In this document: positions 9,668 through 20,143 of the stretch, one piece after another | How the letters are laid out: every line of letters starts with the position of its first letter | Numbering within the stretch: the first letter of the stretch is position 1 | The notes under the pieces: generated by a model | What the model was told of the DNA's origin: nothing | What the model saw: only the letters and a program-made list of their open reading frames with translations | Databases searched by the model: none | Translations under genes and position numbers: made by a program | Assembly: GCA_902556405.1 (NCBI GenBank) | Contig: CACDWF010000001.1 | Location: 1 to 64,000 of the forward strand | DNA from: an uncultured Alphaproteobacteria bacterium | GTDB taxonomy: Bacteria; Pseudomonadota; Alphaproteobacteria; Rhodobacterales; Rhodobacteraceae | Reading direction: 5' to 3' | DNA: 64,000 nt

Positions 9668-10200
9668 CAACTATTTATGAGCTTGGAAATATGAAACCTA
9701 CGCTACCAGAAAATAATGATTTTTGGATTGCGCCGAGTGCATTTGTGATAGGCAATGTAATCCTGAAAGAAAGAACATCTGTTTGGTTTGGAACAACTAT
9801 AAGAGGGGACAATGAGACAGTAACTATAATGGATGGCACCAACATACAAGAAAACACAATTCTTCATACAGACTTAGGCTTTCCGATTGAAATAGGGAAA
9901 AACTGCACAATAGGCCATAAAGCGATGCTCCATGGCTGTATTATTGAAGAGAATACTCTCATTGGTATGGGTTCGACAATATTAAATGGTGCTCGAATAG
10001 CAAAAAATTGTTTAGTAGGTGCCTGCTCCCTTGTAACTGAGGGTAAAACGTTTCCGGAAAATTCTCTTATTATGGGATCTCCAGCAAAGGTTGTAAGGCA
10101 GTTAACAGAAAAAGAGATTGAGGGGATCACGAAGTCCGCACAATGGTATCAACAAAACATGAGACGGTTCAACTCAGACATGAAAGCTATTACTTTATAA
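9664..10200 (+). CDS. Gamma-carbonic-anhydrase-family hexapeptide protein
   Basis: A 178-residue left-handed beta-helix protein. Hexapeptide-like repeats run from about residue 20 to 150. The three zinc-ligand His residues expected of the gamma class are visible in H-T-D-L-G and G-H-K-A-M-L-H-G. Family members include true carbonic anhydrases, the YrdA/PaaY group and proteins with no demonstrated activity, so CO2 hydration is only a possibility. It overlaps gmk by 4 bp and precedes plsC by 16 bp. Confidence 0.88.
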   Translation: MTTIYELGNMKPTLPENNDFWIAPSAFVIGNVILKERTSVWFGTTIRGDNETVTIMDGTNIQENTILHTDLGFPIEIGKNCTIGHKAMLHGCIIEENTLIGMGSTILNGARIAKNCLVGACSLVTEGKTFPENSLIMGSPAKVVRQLTEKEIEGITKSAQWYQQNMRRFNSDMKAITL

Positions 10201-10216
10201 GCAATTGGAAATTTAG

Positions 10217-10993
10217 ATGAGTTCAATCGCTATATTGAGGGTTTCAATTGTTTTAGCTTTGACATTAACTCTTATGCCTATCTATCTACTGGGGTTAACT
10301 CTAGATTATTTATTTGGGCAAAGGATTGTTGTTTTTCTTATAAAAAAGTTCTGGTCTAGAGCTGTAATGAAGACAATTGGAATACAATGGGAACTAGTAG
10401 GGCTTAAGAGTGAAGCGCATATTTTCGTCTCGAACCACATCTCTTGGATCGATATTTTAGTTATAAATAGCGCCCTAGATGTGGTCTTTGTTGCAAAAAA
10501 AGAAGTTAGATCGTGGCCAGGTTTAGGTCTTCTTGCCGTTCTTGGGCAAACAATATTTATAGAAAGAAAATGGTTAAATGCACTTTCCCAAAAGTGGGCC
10601 GTGGAAGAATGTTTAAAAAAAGGCCAAAGCATATTTTTCTTTCCAGAGGGCACAAGCACTGATGGTTCAATTATTAAGCACTTTAAATCGTCCCTATTCG
10701 AAGTTTGTTATAGTGAAACGTTTAAAGAAAAGATTTTAGGGTCCGTTCAGCCCTTAACAATCATTTATAAGTCACCAATAAAAAATGATCCTGGCTTTTA
10801 TAGCTTTTATAGAGAAGAAGATACAATATTTGAAAACATAAAAAAAATCATTAAGAAAGTACCTCAAGGTAGAGTACGTGTTTTATTCCATAAACCAATT
10901 AAATTTAAAAAATACGGTAATCGAAAAAATTTAAGTCACGCCTGTTACAAAGCAGTAGTAAACGGCTTAGTAAGCCAACAAAACTCATTTTAG
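10217..10993 (+). CDS. plsC: 1-acyl-glycerol-3-phosphate acyltransferase (PlsC family)
   Basis: A 258-residue membrane-associated acyltransferase that likely converts lysophosphatidic acid to phosphatidic acid in phospholipid synthesis. An N-terminal membrane segment spans about residues 8-30. The catalytic H-x4-D is N-H-I-S-W-I-D (about residue 74), and the phosphate-binding motif is F-P-E-G-T-S-T (about 142). It is last in the operon and its 3' end overlaps the convergent eno gene by 9 bp. Some family members act on ornithine lipids or other acceptors, so the exact acceptor is unproven. Confidence 0.9.
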   Translation: MSSIAILRVSIVLALTLTLMPIYLLGLTLDYLFGQRIVVFLIKKFWSRAVMKTIGIQWELVGLKSEAHIFVSNHISWIDILVINSALDVVFVAKKEVRSWPGLGLLAVLGQTIFIERKWLNALSQKWAVEECLKKGQSIFFFPEGTSTDGSIIKHFKSSLFEVCYSETFKEKILGSVQPLTIIYKSPIKNDPGFYSFYREEDTIFENIKKIIKKVPQGRVRVLFHKPIKFKKYGNRKNLSHACYKAVVNGLVSQQNSF

Positions 10994-12262
10994 GATAGAA
11001 GTACCAATATACTGAGCATTTTGCCCAATTTCTTCCTCTATGCGTAAAAGTTGGTTATATTTTGCTAACCGATCACTTCTAGATAACGACCCGGTCTTTA
11101 TTTGAGTGCACCCAGTTGCTACTGCTAGATCAGCTATAAACGTATCCTCTGTTTCTCCAGATCTGTGAGACATTATGCAGGAATAATTATTTTCCTGAGC
11201 TAGTGAAATTGTATCTATTGTTTCGCTTAATGTGCCTATTTGATTTGGCTTTATAAGGATTGCGTTCCCTGCTCTTCTTTCTATCCCTTCTCTGAGTCGG
11301 ATCTTATTGGTAACGAATAAGTCATCTCCTACCAATTGTACTTTTGGGCTTAGGTTTGCAGTGAGCAGTTCCCAGCCTTCCCAATCATCCTCAGCCATTC
11401 CATCTTCGATAGAGAAAATAGGATACATCTTGCATAGCCTCTCCAGATTTGCAGCATTTTCCTCTGCTGTTAATGATTTATTTTCACCTGCCAAGTTATA
11501 TCTTTGATTTTCGAAATATTCTGTTGATGCACAATCAAGAGCTAAATAAAAATCTTTCTCTAAATTGTATCCACAAGATTTAATTGCCTTCACAATTGCA
11601 TCTAGAGCTCTCTCGGTACTTTCCAAAGATGGTGCAAAACCTCCCTCATCTCCAATATTTGTACTAAATCCATCTGTCTTTAGATTACTTTTAAGAGTTT
11701 GGAAAACTTCGCAAGACATTTGTATGGCCTTACTGAACGTTTTTGCCCCAATTGGCATAATCATAAACTCTTGAAAATCTATAGCATTATCTGCGTGACT
11801 GCCCCCGTTAATTATATTCATCAAAGGTACTGGGAGTTTATATTCCTTGACGGACCCTAAGTACTTAAAGAGTGACTGCTTTTTTAAGTCAGATGCCGCT
11901 CTAGCTGTCGCTAGAGAAACTCCCAACAATGCATTTCCACCTAAATTTGACTTATTTGGTGTACCATCTAACTGAATTAGCATATCGTCGATTTTCTTTT
12001 GGTCTAATGGATCATAGCCCTTTAAGAGAGGGCCTATTTTTTCGTTAATATTGTTGACAGCTGTTCTTACCCCCTTGCCCAAATACCTTTTTGAATTGTT
12101 GTCTCGCAACTCTATAGCTTCGTGGCTGCCTGTAGAGGCTCCAGAAGGTACTGAAGCTCTACCAAAAATACCATTTTTCAGAGATACATCCACTTCAATG
12201 GTAGGGTACCCTCTGCTATCGATTATCTCACGTGCATTTATTCGATCAATGGTTCCCGTCAT
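10985..12262 (-). CDS. eno: Enolase
   Basis: Interconverts 2-phosphoglycerate and phosphoenolpyruvate in glycolysis. The 425-residue sequence has G-A-S-T-G near residue 40, G-D-E-G-G-F-A-P (catalytic Glu), the Mg-binding [10 protein letters not shown] and G-D-D-L-F-V-T-N, the catalytic Lys in I-K-P-N-Q-I-G-T, and S-H-R-S-G-E-T-E-D. It is the last gene of the minus-strand fabI-gpt-mazG-fur-eno run and its start overlaps the end of fur by 17 bp, so it is probably translated from the same message. Confidence 0.98.
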   Translation of the reverse strand: MTGTIDRINAREIIDSRGYPTIEVDVSLKNGIFGRASVPSGASTGSHEAIELRDNNSKRYLGKGVRTAVNNINEKIGPLLKGYDPLDQKKIDDMLIQLDGTPNKSNLGGNALLGVSLATARAASDLKKQSLFKYLGSVKEYKLPVPLMNIINGGSHADNAIDFQEFMIMPIGAKTFSKAIQMSCEVFQTLKSNLKTDGFSTNIGDEGGFAPSLESTERALDAIVKAIKSCGYNLEKDFYLALDCASTEYFENQRYNLAGENKSLTAEENAANLERLCKMYPIFSIEDGMAEDDWEGWELLTANLSPKVQLVGDDLFVTNKIRLREGIERRAGNAILIKPNQIGTLSETIDTISLAQENNYSCIMSHRSGETEDTFIADLAVATGCTQIKTGSLSRSDRLAKYNQLLRIEEEIGQNAQYIGTSILK

Positions 12263-12662
12263 TTTTTTTCCCGTATAATTCTAGTTTATGTCCAATTAGC
12301 TCATAGCCTAGCTTCTTAGCTATTTTCTTTTGTATATGCTCAATTTCTTCATCAATGAATTCTATAACTTTACCGGAATCTACATCGATTAAATGATCAT
12401 GATGTTTTCTCACAGCATCTTCAAATCTTGATCGACCGTCGTTAAATTCTAATTTTTCAAGAATTCCTGCATTCTTTAAAGTTTTAACCGTTCTATACAC
12501 TGTTGCTATCGATACTCTATTATCGATTTTGTTTGCGCGTTCGAATAAGGTTTCCACATCTGGGTGATCATCAGAGTCTTCAAGCACCTTTATAATTAGT
12601 TGCCTCTGCCCAGTCATTCTTATACCAACTTTTCTACATCTTTGGGATATTGTTTCAAGCAT
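12246..12662 (-). CDS. fur: Fur-family metal-responsive transcriptional regulator
   Basis: A 138-residue DNA-binding repressor of metal (Fe or Mn) homeostasis. The winged-helix segment [14 protein letters not shown] is about residues 49-62, followed by the metal region R-K-H-H-D-H-L. The usual structural-zinc Cys-x2-Cys after H-H-D-H-L is absent (it reads I-D-V-D-S-G), as I recall for alphaproteobacterial Fur/Mur proteins. Whether it senses iron or manganese is therefore open. It sits inside an operon, overlapping mazG by 8 bp and eno by 17 bp. Confidence 0.92.
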   Translation of the reverse strand: MLETISQRCRKVGIRMTGQRQLIIKVLEDSDDHPDVETLFERANKIDNRVSIATVYRTVKTLKNAGILEKLEFNDGRSRFEDAVRKHHDHLIDVDSGKVIEFIDEEIEHIQKKIAKKLGYELIGHKLELYGKKNDGNH

Positions 12663-13497
12663 CGTTTTGCCTTAGCAAGTCTTTTGCTCGCTCCCATATT
12701 GCGAGTAATTTTTTATCCGTTAGTTGTTCATAAGATAGCTTCTCGGCTTCAATTATTCTGATCGATTCACTTATTCTTTTTTTGAATTTTTTGATCGAAA
12801 TACCTAAGCTTTTTTCTGGGTCTATATCTAGTTTTCGTCCCAAATTAACTAGAGAAAAAAGAACATCTCCAAACTCTTCTTCTACAGAAATTTTCTCATC
12901 AGCTTCATAAGCATCCCAAAGTTCTTTTGCTTCTTCGTTTATCTTAACGAGTATTTCTGCAGAATTGGCCCAATCAAAATTAAACTGTGATGCTTTTTTT
13001 TGTACTTTTATCGCATGAGACAAGGCTGGAAGTGATAGGGGGACATCTTCAAAAAAATTATCCGCATCAATAGCTCCTTTTTTTTCAAGAGACTTGATTT
13101 TTTCCCAATTATCTTTTACTTCTCTTGAGGAAATGCTTTTTTCCTCTCGTTTTTCTGTATTAAATACGTGAGGATGCCTGAAAATCATTTTATCACACAC
13201 ATCTTGGACTATATCGTCAAAAGAAAACCCATGTTCTTTCTCAGCTATATTACAATGAAAAGCTATCTGGAATAAAAGATCTCCTAACTCACTTTTTATC
13301 GCGTCTTTTTTATCTAATGAAATAGCATGCTGAAGTTCGTGTGCCTCTTCTACACAATAATGCGCAATGCTTTTACTATTCTGTTCAATGTCCCAAGGGC
13401 ATCCATATGTTGGATCTCTTAGTCTCTCAACCAATGACTTGAGTCTTTGTATACCTATATTCCGGTCATAGATCTCATCATTTTTTGAGTTACCCAT
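12655..13497 (-). CDS. mazG: Nucleoside triphosphate pyrophosphohydrolase MazG
   Basis: A 280-residue all-alpha NTP pyrophosphatase with two MazG domains that cleaves NTPs to NMP and diphosphate, limiting aberrant nucleotides and, in some bacteria, ppGpp. The first domain has E-E-A-H-E-L-Q and E-L-G-D-L-L-F-Q (metal-binding acidic residues). The second has E-E-A-K-E-L-W and E-E-F-G-D-V-L-F-S. W-D-I-E-Q at about residue 40 matches the family N-terminus. It starts 20 bp after gpt and overlaps fur. Confidence 0.95.
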   Translation of the reverse strand: MGNSKNDEIYDRNIGIQRLKSLVERLRDPTYGCPWDIEQNSKSIAHYCVEEAHELQHAISLDKKDAIKSELGDLLFQIAFHCNIAEKEHGFSFDDIVQDVCDKMIFRHPHVFNTEKREEKSISSREVKDNWEKIKSLEKKGAIDADNFFEDVPLSLPALSHAIKVQKKASQFNFDWANSAEILVKINEEAKELWDAYEADEKISVEEEFGDVLFSLVNLGRKLDIDPEKSLGISIKKFKKRISESIRIIEAEKLSYEQLTDKKLLAIWERAKDLLRQNDA

Positions 13498-13517
13498 GTA
13501 TTAATTAACCTGCCATT

Positions 13518-14027
13518 CTATCCTTCACCCTTGTAAGGGGCAACATACTGTAGGGCCATATCCCAAGGGAAAAATATCCATGTATCTTGACTTACTTCTG
13601 TTATGAAAGTGTCCAGCGAATCTTTGCCCAATGGTTTAGCGTACACGGCTGCGTAGTGTGCTTTCGGATACAAGTCTCTTATAGTATGAAAGGTTTTACC
13701 CGTATCCACTAGGTCATCAACAATGAGTATTCCATCTCCATTCCCTATATAAGCTTCCGCCGGCCTCTTCAGAATTTTAGCTTCAGATTGTACTTGGTGG
13801 TCATAAGATTTAACACTGATTGTTTCCACGACTCTCAAGTCTAGCTCTCTTGCTACAACCATTGCGGGAACCATACCGCCTCTGGTGACAGCTACGACAG
13901 CTTTCCAGCTTCCGTTTTGAGGAGATATTTTTTCTAAACGCCACGCAAGCGCTCTGGAGTCTCTATGGATTTGCTCCCAAGATATATGAAACCCTTTTTC
14001 GTGAGGTAATGGTTCCATATTTTTCAC
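13518..14027 (-). CDS. gpt: Xanthine (guanine) phosphoribosyltransferase
   Basis: A 169-residue type I phosphoribosyltransferase salvaging xanthine or guanine with PRPP. The PRPP motif [13 protein letters not shown] lies about residues 100-112, and A-V-T-R-G-G-M-V-P supplies the upstream PRPP loop. C-terminal W-I-F-F-P-W-D resembles Gpt. The start overlaps the fabI stop as ATGA (14024-14027). Purine preference cannot be read with certainty. Confidence 0.93.
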   Translation of the reverse strand: MKNMEPLPHEKGFHISWEQIHRDSRALAWRLEKISPQNGSWKAVVAVTRGGMVPAMVVARELDLRVVETISVKSYDHQVQSEAKILKRPAEAYIGNGDGILIVDDLVDTGKTFHTIRDLYPKAHYAAVYAKPLGKDSLDTFITEVSQDTWIFFPWDMALQYVAPYKGEG

Positions 14028-14839
14028 TCTTTTCTGCCGGTAACAACGTCAATATCAGGGGCATCCTCGGCTTTCATTCCAACGATATTATAACCGGCAT
14101 CGACATGTAAATTTTCACCTGTAATTCCAGAAGAGAGGTCTGATAAGAGAAAAAGCGAAGCGTTCCCCACCTCATCCTGAGTAACATTTCGTCTTAAAGG
14201 AGAATTTAATTCATTCCATTTCATAATATATCTAAAATCCCCAATTCCAGAGGCAGCTAATGTCTTGACTGTGCCTGCACTTACAGCATTCACCCTTATA
14301 TTTTTTTTGCCTAAATCCATTGCCATATATCGAACGGACGCTTCTAACGCCGCTTTTGCAACGCCCATAACGTTATAATGAGGCAATACTTTTTCAGAGC
14401 CGTAGTATGTCAACGTTAAAATTGAGCCTCCTTGTGGCATGATCTTTTCTGCCTCCTGGGTAACGGCGGTGAAGGAGTACACAGAAATATCCATCGTGGC
14501 TAAGAAATTTTGTTTCGAAGTATCGACATATCTTCCTCTCAATTCATTTTTATCTGAAAAACCAATAGCGTGTACCAGAAAATCGATATCGTTCAATTCA
14601 TCCTTTATTTTTGCGAAAGTTTCTTTTATCGCATTCTGATCTGCCACATCACACTCAAAGGTGAAATTAGATCCAACACTTTCGGCTAATGGTATTAGTC
14701 TCTTTTTGAGTGCTTCACCTTGATAAGTAAAAGCCAATTTTGCGCCCTGAGAATTGCATGCTTTTGCTATACCCCACGCGATCGATCTTTCATTAGCAAC
14801 GCCCATTATCAAGCCTTTTTTACCAGATAGCAGACCCAT
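14024..14839 (-). CDS. fabI: Enoyl-[acyl-carrier-protein] reductase, NADH type
   Basis: Reduces trans-2-enoyl-ACP in the last step of fatty-acid elongation. The 271-residue protein shows the FabI cofactor motif [11 protein letters not shown] near its N-terminus and the Y-x6-K active site in Y-N-V-M-G-V-A-K, with D-A-G-Y-N near the end. I start it at 14839, where G-G-G-A-G-A lies about 9 bp upstream. The frame is open to an earlier ATG at 14911, but those 24 residues are not FabI-like. It is the first gene of a five-gene operon and is divergent from pdxH. Confidence 0.95.
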   Translation of the reverse strand: MGLLSGKKGLIMGVANERSIAWGIAKACNSQGAKLAFTYQGEALKKRLIPLAESVGSNFTFECDVADQNAIKETFAKIKDELNDIDFLVHAIGFSDKNELRGRYVDTSKQNFLATMDISVYSFTAVTQEAEKIMPQGGSILTLTYYGSEKVLPHYNVMGVAKAALEASVRYMAMDLGKKNIRVNAVSAGTVKTLAASGIGDFRYIMKWNELNSPLRRNVTQDEVGNASLFLLSDLSSGITGENLHVDAGYNIVGMKAEDAPDIDVVTGRKE

Positions 14840-14938
14840 TTTACTAATTCTCCCTGTAAATTTATTTAAAAAAATTATATAAAGGATAGTGATTTTTTTT
14901 CTAAAAGCCATAACTGAGATAAAAAAATTGGAAATAAA

Positions 14939-15550
14939 ATGGAAAGTAATTTTGATGAAAATTTATTCGCTGGGGAAGAGCCTCTAACGATATTCCGCAG
15001 ATGGTTGGAAGAAGCGAGAAAGACAGAGGTCAATGATCCTGACGCGATTGCGTTAGCTACCGTTGATGAAGAGGGTTTACCAAACGTGAGAATGGTTTTG
15101 CTCCGAATCATTGAGGATGATGCGTTTGTTTTCTTTACCAATTATGGTTCGAAAAAAGCAAAAGAAGCGTTTTTAACAAACAAGGTTGCTTTTAACATAC
15201 ATTGGAAGTCTTTACGAAGGCAGATAAGAGTAAGAGGTCACGTTGAGAAGGAAGACGGAGTGATAGCAGATCAATATTTTTCCAGGAGAGAGATCGGTTC
15301 ACAAGCTGCCGCCTGGGCTTCTAAGCAAAGCGAGACACTATCAGATAGACAAGAACTAATAGAAAGATGGCAATCTTATCAAAATGAATATAAAGGGAAA
15401 TTTGTTAGGCCAAGCTTCTGGGGTGGCATACGCATAAAGCCAATTCAAATTGAATTTTGGGCTGACGGGCAATATAGATTGCATGATAGGTTTGTCTGGC
15501 AAAGAGCGCTTGGAGGTAAGGGTTGGAGTATGCGTAGGTTGTATCCTTAA
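14939..15550 (+). CDS. pdxH: Pyridoxamine 5'-phosphate oxidase
   Basis: An FMN enzyme making pyridoxal 5'-phosphate in vitamin B6 synthesis and salvage. The 203-residue split beta-barrel shows the typical N-terminal E-P-L-T-I-F-R-R-W, the FMN-binding R-M-V-L-L-R, F-F-T-N-Y-G-S-K-K and the C-terminal W-Q-R-A-L-G-G-K-G-W-S-M-R-R-L-Y-P that ends PdxH proteins. It is divergent from fabI (99-bp gap) and 72 bp upstream of a cold-shock gene. Confidence 0.97.
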   Translation: MESNFDENLFAGEEPLTIFRRWLEEARKTEVNDPDAIALATVDEEGLPNVRMVLLRIIEDDAFVFFTNYGSKKAKEAFLTNKVAFNIHWKSLRRQIRVRGHVEKEDGVIADQYFSRREIGSQAAAWASKQSETLSDRQELIERWQSYQNEYKGKFVRPSFWGGIRIKPIQIEFWADGQYRLHDRFVWQRALGGKGWSMRRLYP

Positions 15551-15622
15551 TTCTTTTTCTGTTTTTTTTTTAAATTCTGATGTATTATTTTTCCATCGAG
15601 TTGGTGGAGTGGGAGTAGTTGC

Positions 15623-16123
15623 TTGAGTGTTAGATTGAAAGGCACTGTTAAGTGGTTTGACACTACAAAGGGATTTGGCTTTATTCTTGTTGATGATTAT
15701 AAGGGCGACGTGCTTTTACATGCTAATGTACTAAGAAACTTCGGTAGAGGCTCAGTTGTTGAGGGTTCAACAGTAGAGTTTGAAGTCCAGGACACTGAAA
15801 AGGGTAGGCAGGTATCAATAATACATAGCTTGAATGCCCCTAGCGAACCTAAGGAGGTCCTTGAAGACAGTGAAGAATTTGGAATACCAGATGTTTCTGG
15901 GGTTGAAATGGTCCCCGCGCGCGTTAAGTGGTTCGATAAATCAAAGGGGTTCGGTTTTGCCAATGTCTACAGGTCACATGAAGACATTTTTTTGCATATG
16001 GAGATCCTAAGACATTTCGGTTTTTCTGATTTACAAGCTGGAGAAGCTATTGTCCTTCAAGTAGTTGACGGTCCAAGAGGGAAAATGGCTGGTGCCGTCC
16101 ACTCTTGGGATAATATTGCTTGA
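15623..16123 (+). CDS. Cold-shock protein with two CSD domains
   Basis: A 166-residue protein with two nucleic-acid-binding cold-shock domains. The first (about residues 5-70) has V-K-W-F-D-T-T-K-G-F-G-F-I and D-V-L-L-H. The second (about 100-165) has V-K-W-F-D-K-S-K-G-F-G-F-A and D-I-F-L-H. Both carry RNP1-type aromatic patches. The start is TTG with GGTGGAGTGGGAG upstream. A tandem-domain form behind pdxH is, to my knowledge, common in Rhodobacterales. It likely acts as an RNA chaperone. The 72-bp leader before it may be a regulated 5' UTR, but I see no definite structure. Confidence 0.93.
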   Translation: MSVRLKGTVKWFDTTKGFGFILVDDYKGDVLLHANVLRNFGRGSVVEGSTVEFEVQDTEKGRQVSIIHSLNAPSEPKEVLEDSEEFGIPDVSGVEMVPARVKWFDKSKGFGFANVYRSHEDIFLHMEILRHFGFSDLQAGEAIVLQVVDGPRGKMAGAVHSWDNIA

Positions 16124-16183
16124 AAGATCACTGTTTTTGGTTCAAAACTGCATCACGAAATTAGCTCGATTGCTGATGATTCG

Positions 16184-16260
16184 CGGGGCGTGGCGCAGCC
16201 TGGTAGCGCGACGGTTTTGGGTACCGTAGGTCGTGAGTTCGAATCTCGCCGCCCCGACCA
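16184..16260 (+). tRNA. tRNA-Pro (anticodon TGG)
   Basis: A 77-nt cloverleaf. The acceptor arm CGGGGCG (16184-16190) pairs with CGCCCCG (16250-16256), followed by A and an encoded CCA. The anticodon stem ACGGT/ACCGT encloses loop TTTGGGT, giving anticodon TGG. The T loop contains GTTCGAATC. It lies between the cold-shock gene and nrdJ, on the same strand. Confidence 0.97.
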
Positions 16261-16343
16261 TATAAAAGTTGAGACTAAGGTAGAGAGATGTCCCTTTGTT
16301 CTGAGCTACACTTAAGGGTCTATGCGACAAAAGATTGGCTTTT

Positions 16344-16399
16344 TTGACATAATCGCTGTCAACAAAAAAATTTTTTTTTTTTTAAAAATTTTTGTTGAC
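16344..16399 (+). promoter_or_regulatory. Repeated TTGAC/GTCAA elements and long AT hairpin before nrdJ
   Basis: TTGACA (16344-16349), TGTCAA (16357-16362) and GTTGAC (16394-16399) occur in the nrdJ leader. The first two form an inverted repeat with a 7-nt spacer. The second and third, with their adjoining A and T tracts, form a second, longer inverted repeat (arms about 16358-16372 and 16384-16399). This could be an operator or a structured leader. It does not resemble the NrdR box I know, and no B12-box for a cobalamin riboswitch is visible. Confidence 0.4.
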
Positions 16400-16547
16400 C
16401 CGAGGGTGGTTTATCGCGCAAGTTGTATGTCAGGCGTTTAAAACATCAATATGTAGTATCCGACCAAACCAGCAACGAATTGGCTTTAGCTGGGAACATA
16501 TGTTGTTTAGCCATATAACCATAGTAAAAAAATTGGGGACGAGCATT

Positions 16548-19500
16548 ATGAAATTTGAACGAAGAAACACTATTGAGGGTAAAGAAGTATATGAGAGAAT
16601 GAGTTTCAAGACGACTGACTCAGAAATTAGGAATCCCGACGGATCAATTGTGTTTAGCGCAAAAAATATTGAAATACCCGAAGGTTGGAGCCAAGTAGCT
16701 GCCGACGTATTAGCACAAAAATATTTCAGAAAAGCAGGTGTTCCTAAAATTCTTAAAAAAGTTGATGAGGAGGGTATACCACTATTTTTACAACGAAGCG
16801 TTGAGGACGAAAAGGCTTTGAACGAATTAGATCCCGACCAGAGGTATTCTAGCGAAACAACAGCGATACAAGTCTTTGATAGGTTGGCTGGTGCGTGGGC
16901 ATACTGGGGTTGGAAGGGAAATTACTTTGACAGTGAAAAAGATGCAAAAATTTATTATGATGAAATGAGGTTTATACTTGCTAATCAAATGGGTGCACCT
17001 AACTCACCGCAATGGTTCAACACTGGACTGCATTGGGCTTATGGCATAGATGGTCCAAGCCAGGGTCACTTTTATGTAGATTACAAGACACACAAATTAA
17101 CAACATCTAAATCAGCGTATGAGCACCCACAGCCTCATGCTTGTTTTATTCAATCAATACAAGACGATCTAGTAAATGATGGTGGCATAATGGACCTTTG
17201 GAAAAGAGAGGCACGACTTTTTAAGTACGGCTCAGGAACGGGAACAAACTTTTCCACATTGAGAGGAAGTGCTGAAGGATTGACAGGTGGGGGAAAGTCA
17301 TCAGGATTGATGTCATTTTTAAAAATAGGGGACCGATCAGCAGGCGCAATAAAATCGGGAGGAACAACCAGGCGAGCTGCAAAGATGGTTATATGTGATG
17401 TAGATCATCCCGATATCGAAGAATTTATAAACTGGAAAGTCATCGAAGAACAAAAAGTAGCTGCACTGGTTGCGGGGTCAAAGTTACATGAGAAAATGCT
17501 AAACAAGATCTTTTCAGCAGTACATTCTGAAAATGGTAATGAAAAGAAGCGCACAAATCCAAAGGTAAATAGAGCACTAAACACTGCTATAAAAGAGGCA
17601 CGCGAAAGTATGATACCAGACACCTATATAAACAGAATTCTGGAATATGCAAAGCAGGGTTACAAGGAAATAACTTTTCCAACCTATGACACAGATTGGG
17701 ATTCTGAAGCATATCTGACCGTATCCGGTCAAAACTCTAATAATTCAGTGAGAGTAACAGACAGATTTTTAGCGGCTGTTAGAGAAAATAGAGACTGGGA
17801 ACTGTTAAAGAGAACAGATGGGAAGGCACTAAAAAAAGTAAAAGCAAGAGAACTATGGGATCAGATATCACATGCTGCATGGTCCTGTGCGGACCCAGGT
17901 ATTCAATATCACGATACCATCAATGCTTGGCATACCTGTCCAGAAGACGGAGATATACGAGCTTCTAATCCTTGCTCTGAATATATGTTCCTCGATGATA
18001 CAGCCTGCAATTTGGCATCAATTAATCTTCTCAAATATTTGAAGGACGGAAAGTTTGACCATGATAGTTTTATACATGCGGTGGAAATGTGGACTCTGAG
18101 TTTGGAAATTTCTGTTATGATGGCGCAGTTCCCTAGCAAGGAAATAGCTGAAGGATCTTTTGATTATAGAACTCTCGGGTTAGGCTATGCCAATCTTGGG
18201 GGGCTACTAATGAACATGGGGTTATCCTATGATAGTAAAGAGGGTAGGGCTATCTGCGGTGCGATAACTGCCTTAATGACTGGTACTTCTTATAAGACTT
18301 CTGCGGTGCTAGCTGGTGAGGTAGGATCATTCAAAAGATTTCCAAAAAATAAAAAACATATGTTGAGAGTTATAAAGAATCATAAGAGGGCAGCGTTTGG
18401 AAAGGGAAGTGGCTATGATAAAGTGAATGTCATGCCAGTACCACTCGATACTAAGAGTTGCCCCGACTCTAGCATTGTTTATGTTGCTCAAGAAGCTTGG
18501 ACGCAGGCACTTGCCCTAGGTCAAAAATATGGCTTCAGAAACGCCCAAGTCTCCGTGATTGCGCCTACTGGAACAATTGGGTTGATAATGGATTGCGATA
18601 CAACAGGAATTGAACCCGATTTCGCCTTGGTAAAGTTTAAGAAGCTAGCAGGAGGCGGATATTTCAAAATAATAAACCAATCGGTTCCGAATGCGCTAAG
18701 AGTGCTTGGTTATGATCAGCAAAAAATAGATTCTATAGTTAACTACGCAGTAGGCAGTGGCTCTTTAGAAAACTGCCCAAAAATAAACCCGACCTCCTTG
18801 TTAGGCCACGGGTTTTCAAATAAAGAAATTGAAAAAATAGAAAAAGCTCTGCCAACAGCTTTTGATATTAAGTTTGTTTTTAATCAATGGACGTTAGGCC
18901 AAGAATTTTGTCGAGATACTCTGGGAGTACCGATGGAAAAACTTAATGACCCGAGCTTTAGTTTGTTGGCGCACTTGGGTTTCAGTAACGAAGATATATC
19001 GCGAGCAAACGATTATGTCTGTGGAACAATGACTTTAGAAGGAGCTCCATTCCTTAATGAAGTACACCTACCAGTTTTTGATTGCGCTAACCCTTGTGGA
19101 AAAAAAGGAAAACGATATCTTTCAGTTGAAAGTCACATATACATGATGGCTGCAGCACAATCATTTATTTCTGGAGCTATTTCAAAAACTATAAACATGC
19201 CAGGAAACTCATCCATTAAGGATTGCAAGGATGCCTATGAATTAAGCTGGTCCCTGGGAGTTAAAGCCAATGCGCTTTACAGAGATGGCTCAAAGCTTTC
19301 TCAACCCCTGTCCGCAGCGTTAATAGAGGATGAAGGTGATGAGTTAGAAGAAAATACAATTAAAGAGCCAAACGTACAAAAAGTGATAGAGCAGATTGTA
19401 TATAAAGAAATATTAAAGGGTCGGTCTAGGCTTCCTGAGAGAAGAAAGGGATATACGCAAAAAGCAGTTGTGGGAGGCCACAAAGTCTATCTTCGTACTG

Positions 19501-20141
19501 GAGAATACGGTGATGGAAAACTAGGAGAAATTTTCATAGACATGCATAAAGAAGGGGCCGCTTTCCGAGCTATGATGAATAACTTCGCAATCGCGGTCTC
19601 GGTAGGGCTACAATACGGAGTGCCTCTCGACGAATTTGTGGAAGCTTTTACATTCACTAGATTTGAACCTGCAGGGCTTGTGCAAGGTAATGACACAATT
19701 AGAAATGCTACGTCAATTTTGGATTATATATTCAGAGAGTTAGCTATATCCTATTTGGATAGAACTGATTTGGCTCATTCCATACCTGAGGACAACCTCG
19801 ATACCTTAGGTGAAAAAGTGGAGACCAGTTATTCATCTAAAGATGTTGGCCCTGGGAAGGCAGAGGAGTCGCTCAAGATGATTAAAGAGCTTTCCAGTTC
19901 GGGTTATCTAAGAAAAAGGTTCCCTAAAATGGATGACAAGTCCCAAGAGAATGTAGAAACTTCAAGTAATCCAACAAAAGTAAATGTATCAGAGTCTTTG
20001 CAAATTTCTGATCAAATAACCAAGGCTAAGATGCAAGGCTATGAAGGTGATCCTTGTAATGAATGTGGTAATTTTACATTGGTTAGAAATGGGACATGTT
20101 TAAAGTGCAACACATGCGGGAGTACCTCTGGTTGCAGCTAA
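16548..20141 (+). CDS. nrdJ: Adenosylcobalamin-dependent (class II) ribonucleotide reductase
   Basis: Makes deoxyribonucleotides using a B12-derived radical, independent of oxygen. The protein is about 1197 residues. Visible features are the substrate-site Cys regions ([15 protein letters not shown]), N-P-C-S-E-Y, the loop [15 protein letters not shown], and a C-terminal tail with C-N-E-C-G and C-x2-C-N-T-C-G plus a final S-G-C-S for re-reduction and zinc binding. I start at ATG 16548, with GGGGA 8 bp upstream. The frame is open further left, but that part is not NrdJ-like. It converges on ilvH, 2 bp apart. Confidence 0.96.
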   Translation: MKFERRNTIEGKEVYERMSFKTTDSEIRNPDGSIVFSAKNIEIPEGWSQVAADVLAQKYFRKAGVPKILKKVDEEGIPLFLQRSVEDEKALNELDPDQRYSSETTAIQVFDRLAGAWAYWGWKGNYFDSEKDAKIYYDEMRFILANQMGAPNSPQWFNTGLHWAYGIDGPSQGHFYVDYKTHKLTTSKSAYEHPQPHACFIQSIQDDLVNDGGIMDLWKREARLFKYGSGTGTNFSTLRGSAEGLTGGGKSSGLMSFLKIGDRSAGAIKSGGTTRRAAKMVICDVDHPDIEEFINWKVIEEQKVAALVAGSKLHEKMLNKIFSAVHSENGNEKKRTNPKVNRALNTAIKEARESMIPDTYINRILEYAKQGYKEITFPTYDTDWDSEAYLTVSGQNSNNSVRVTDRFLAAVRENRDWELLKRTDGKALKKVKARELWDQISHAAWSCADPGIQYHDTINAWHTCPEDGDIRASNPCSEYMFLDDTACNLASINLLKYLKDGKFDHDSFIHAVEMWTLSLEISVMMAQFPSKEIAEGSFDYRTLGLGYANLGGLLMNMGLSYDSKEGRAICGAITALMTGTSYKTSAVLAGEVGSFKRFPKNKKHMLRVIKNHKRAAFGKGSGYDKVNVMPVPLDTKSCPDSSIVYVAQEAWTQALALGQKYGFRNAQVSVIAPTGTIGLIMDCDTTGIEPDFALVKFKKLAGGGYFKIINQSVPNALRVLGYDQQKIDSIVNYAVGSGSLENCPKINPTSLLGHGFSNKEIEKIEKALPTAFDIKFVFNQWTLGQEFCRDTLGVPMEKLNDPSFSLLAHLGFSNEDISRANDYVCGTMTLEGAPFLNEVHLPVFDCANPCGKKGKRYLSVESHIYMMAAAQSFISGAISKTINMPGNSSIKDCKDAYELSWSLGVKANALYRDGSKLSQPLSAALIEDEGDELEENTIKEPNVQKVIEQIVYKEILKGRSRLPERRKGYTQKAVVGGHKVYLRTGEYGDGKLGEIFIDMHKEGAAFRAMMNNFAIAVSVGLQYGVPLDEFVEAFTFTRFEPAGLVQGNDTIRNATSILDYIFRELAISYLDRTDLAHSIPEDNLDTLGEKVETSYSSKDVGPGKAEESLKMIKELSSSGYLRKRFPKMDDKSQENVETSSNPTKVNVSESLQISDQITKAKMQGYEGDPCNECGNFTLVRNGTCLKCNTCGSTSGCS

Positions 20142-20143
20142 AC

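Noticed and set aside
16142-16330. Minus-strand 62-codon reading frame over tRNA-Pro
   Set aside because: It is antisense to a complete tRNA gene, and the translated pattern (A-R-F-E-L-T-T-Y-G) is the usual false protein seen opposite tRNAs.
16261-16547. Cobalamin riboswitch upstream of nrdJ
   Set aside because: Expected for a B12 enzyme, but no B12-box (GCCACTG-like) or typical stem set was found by eye.
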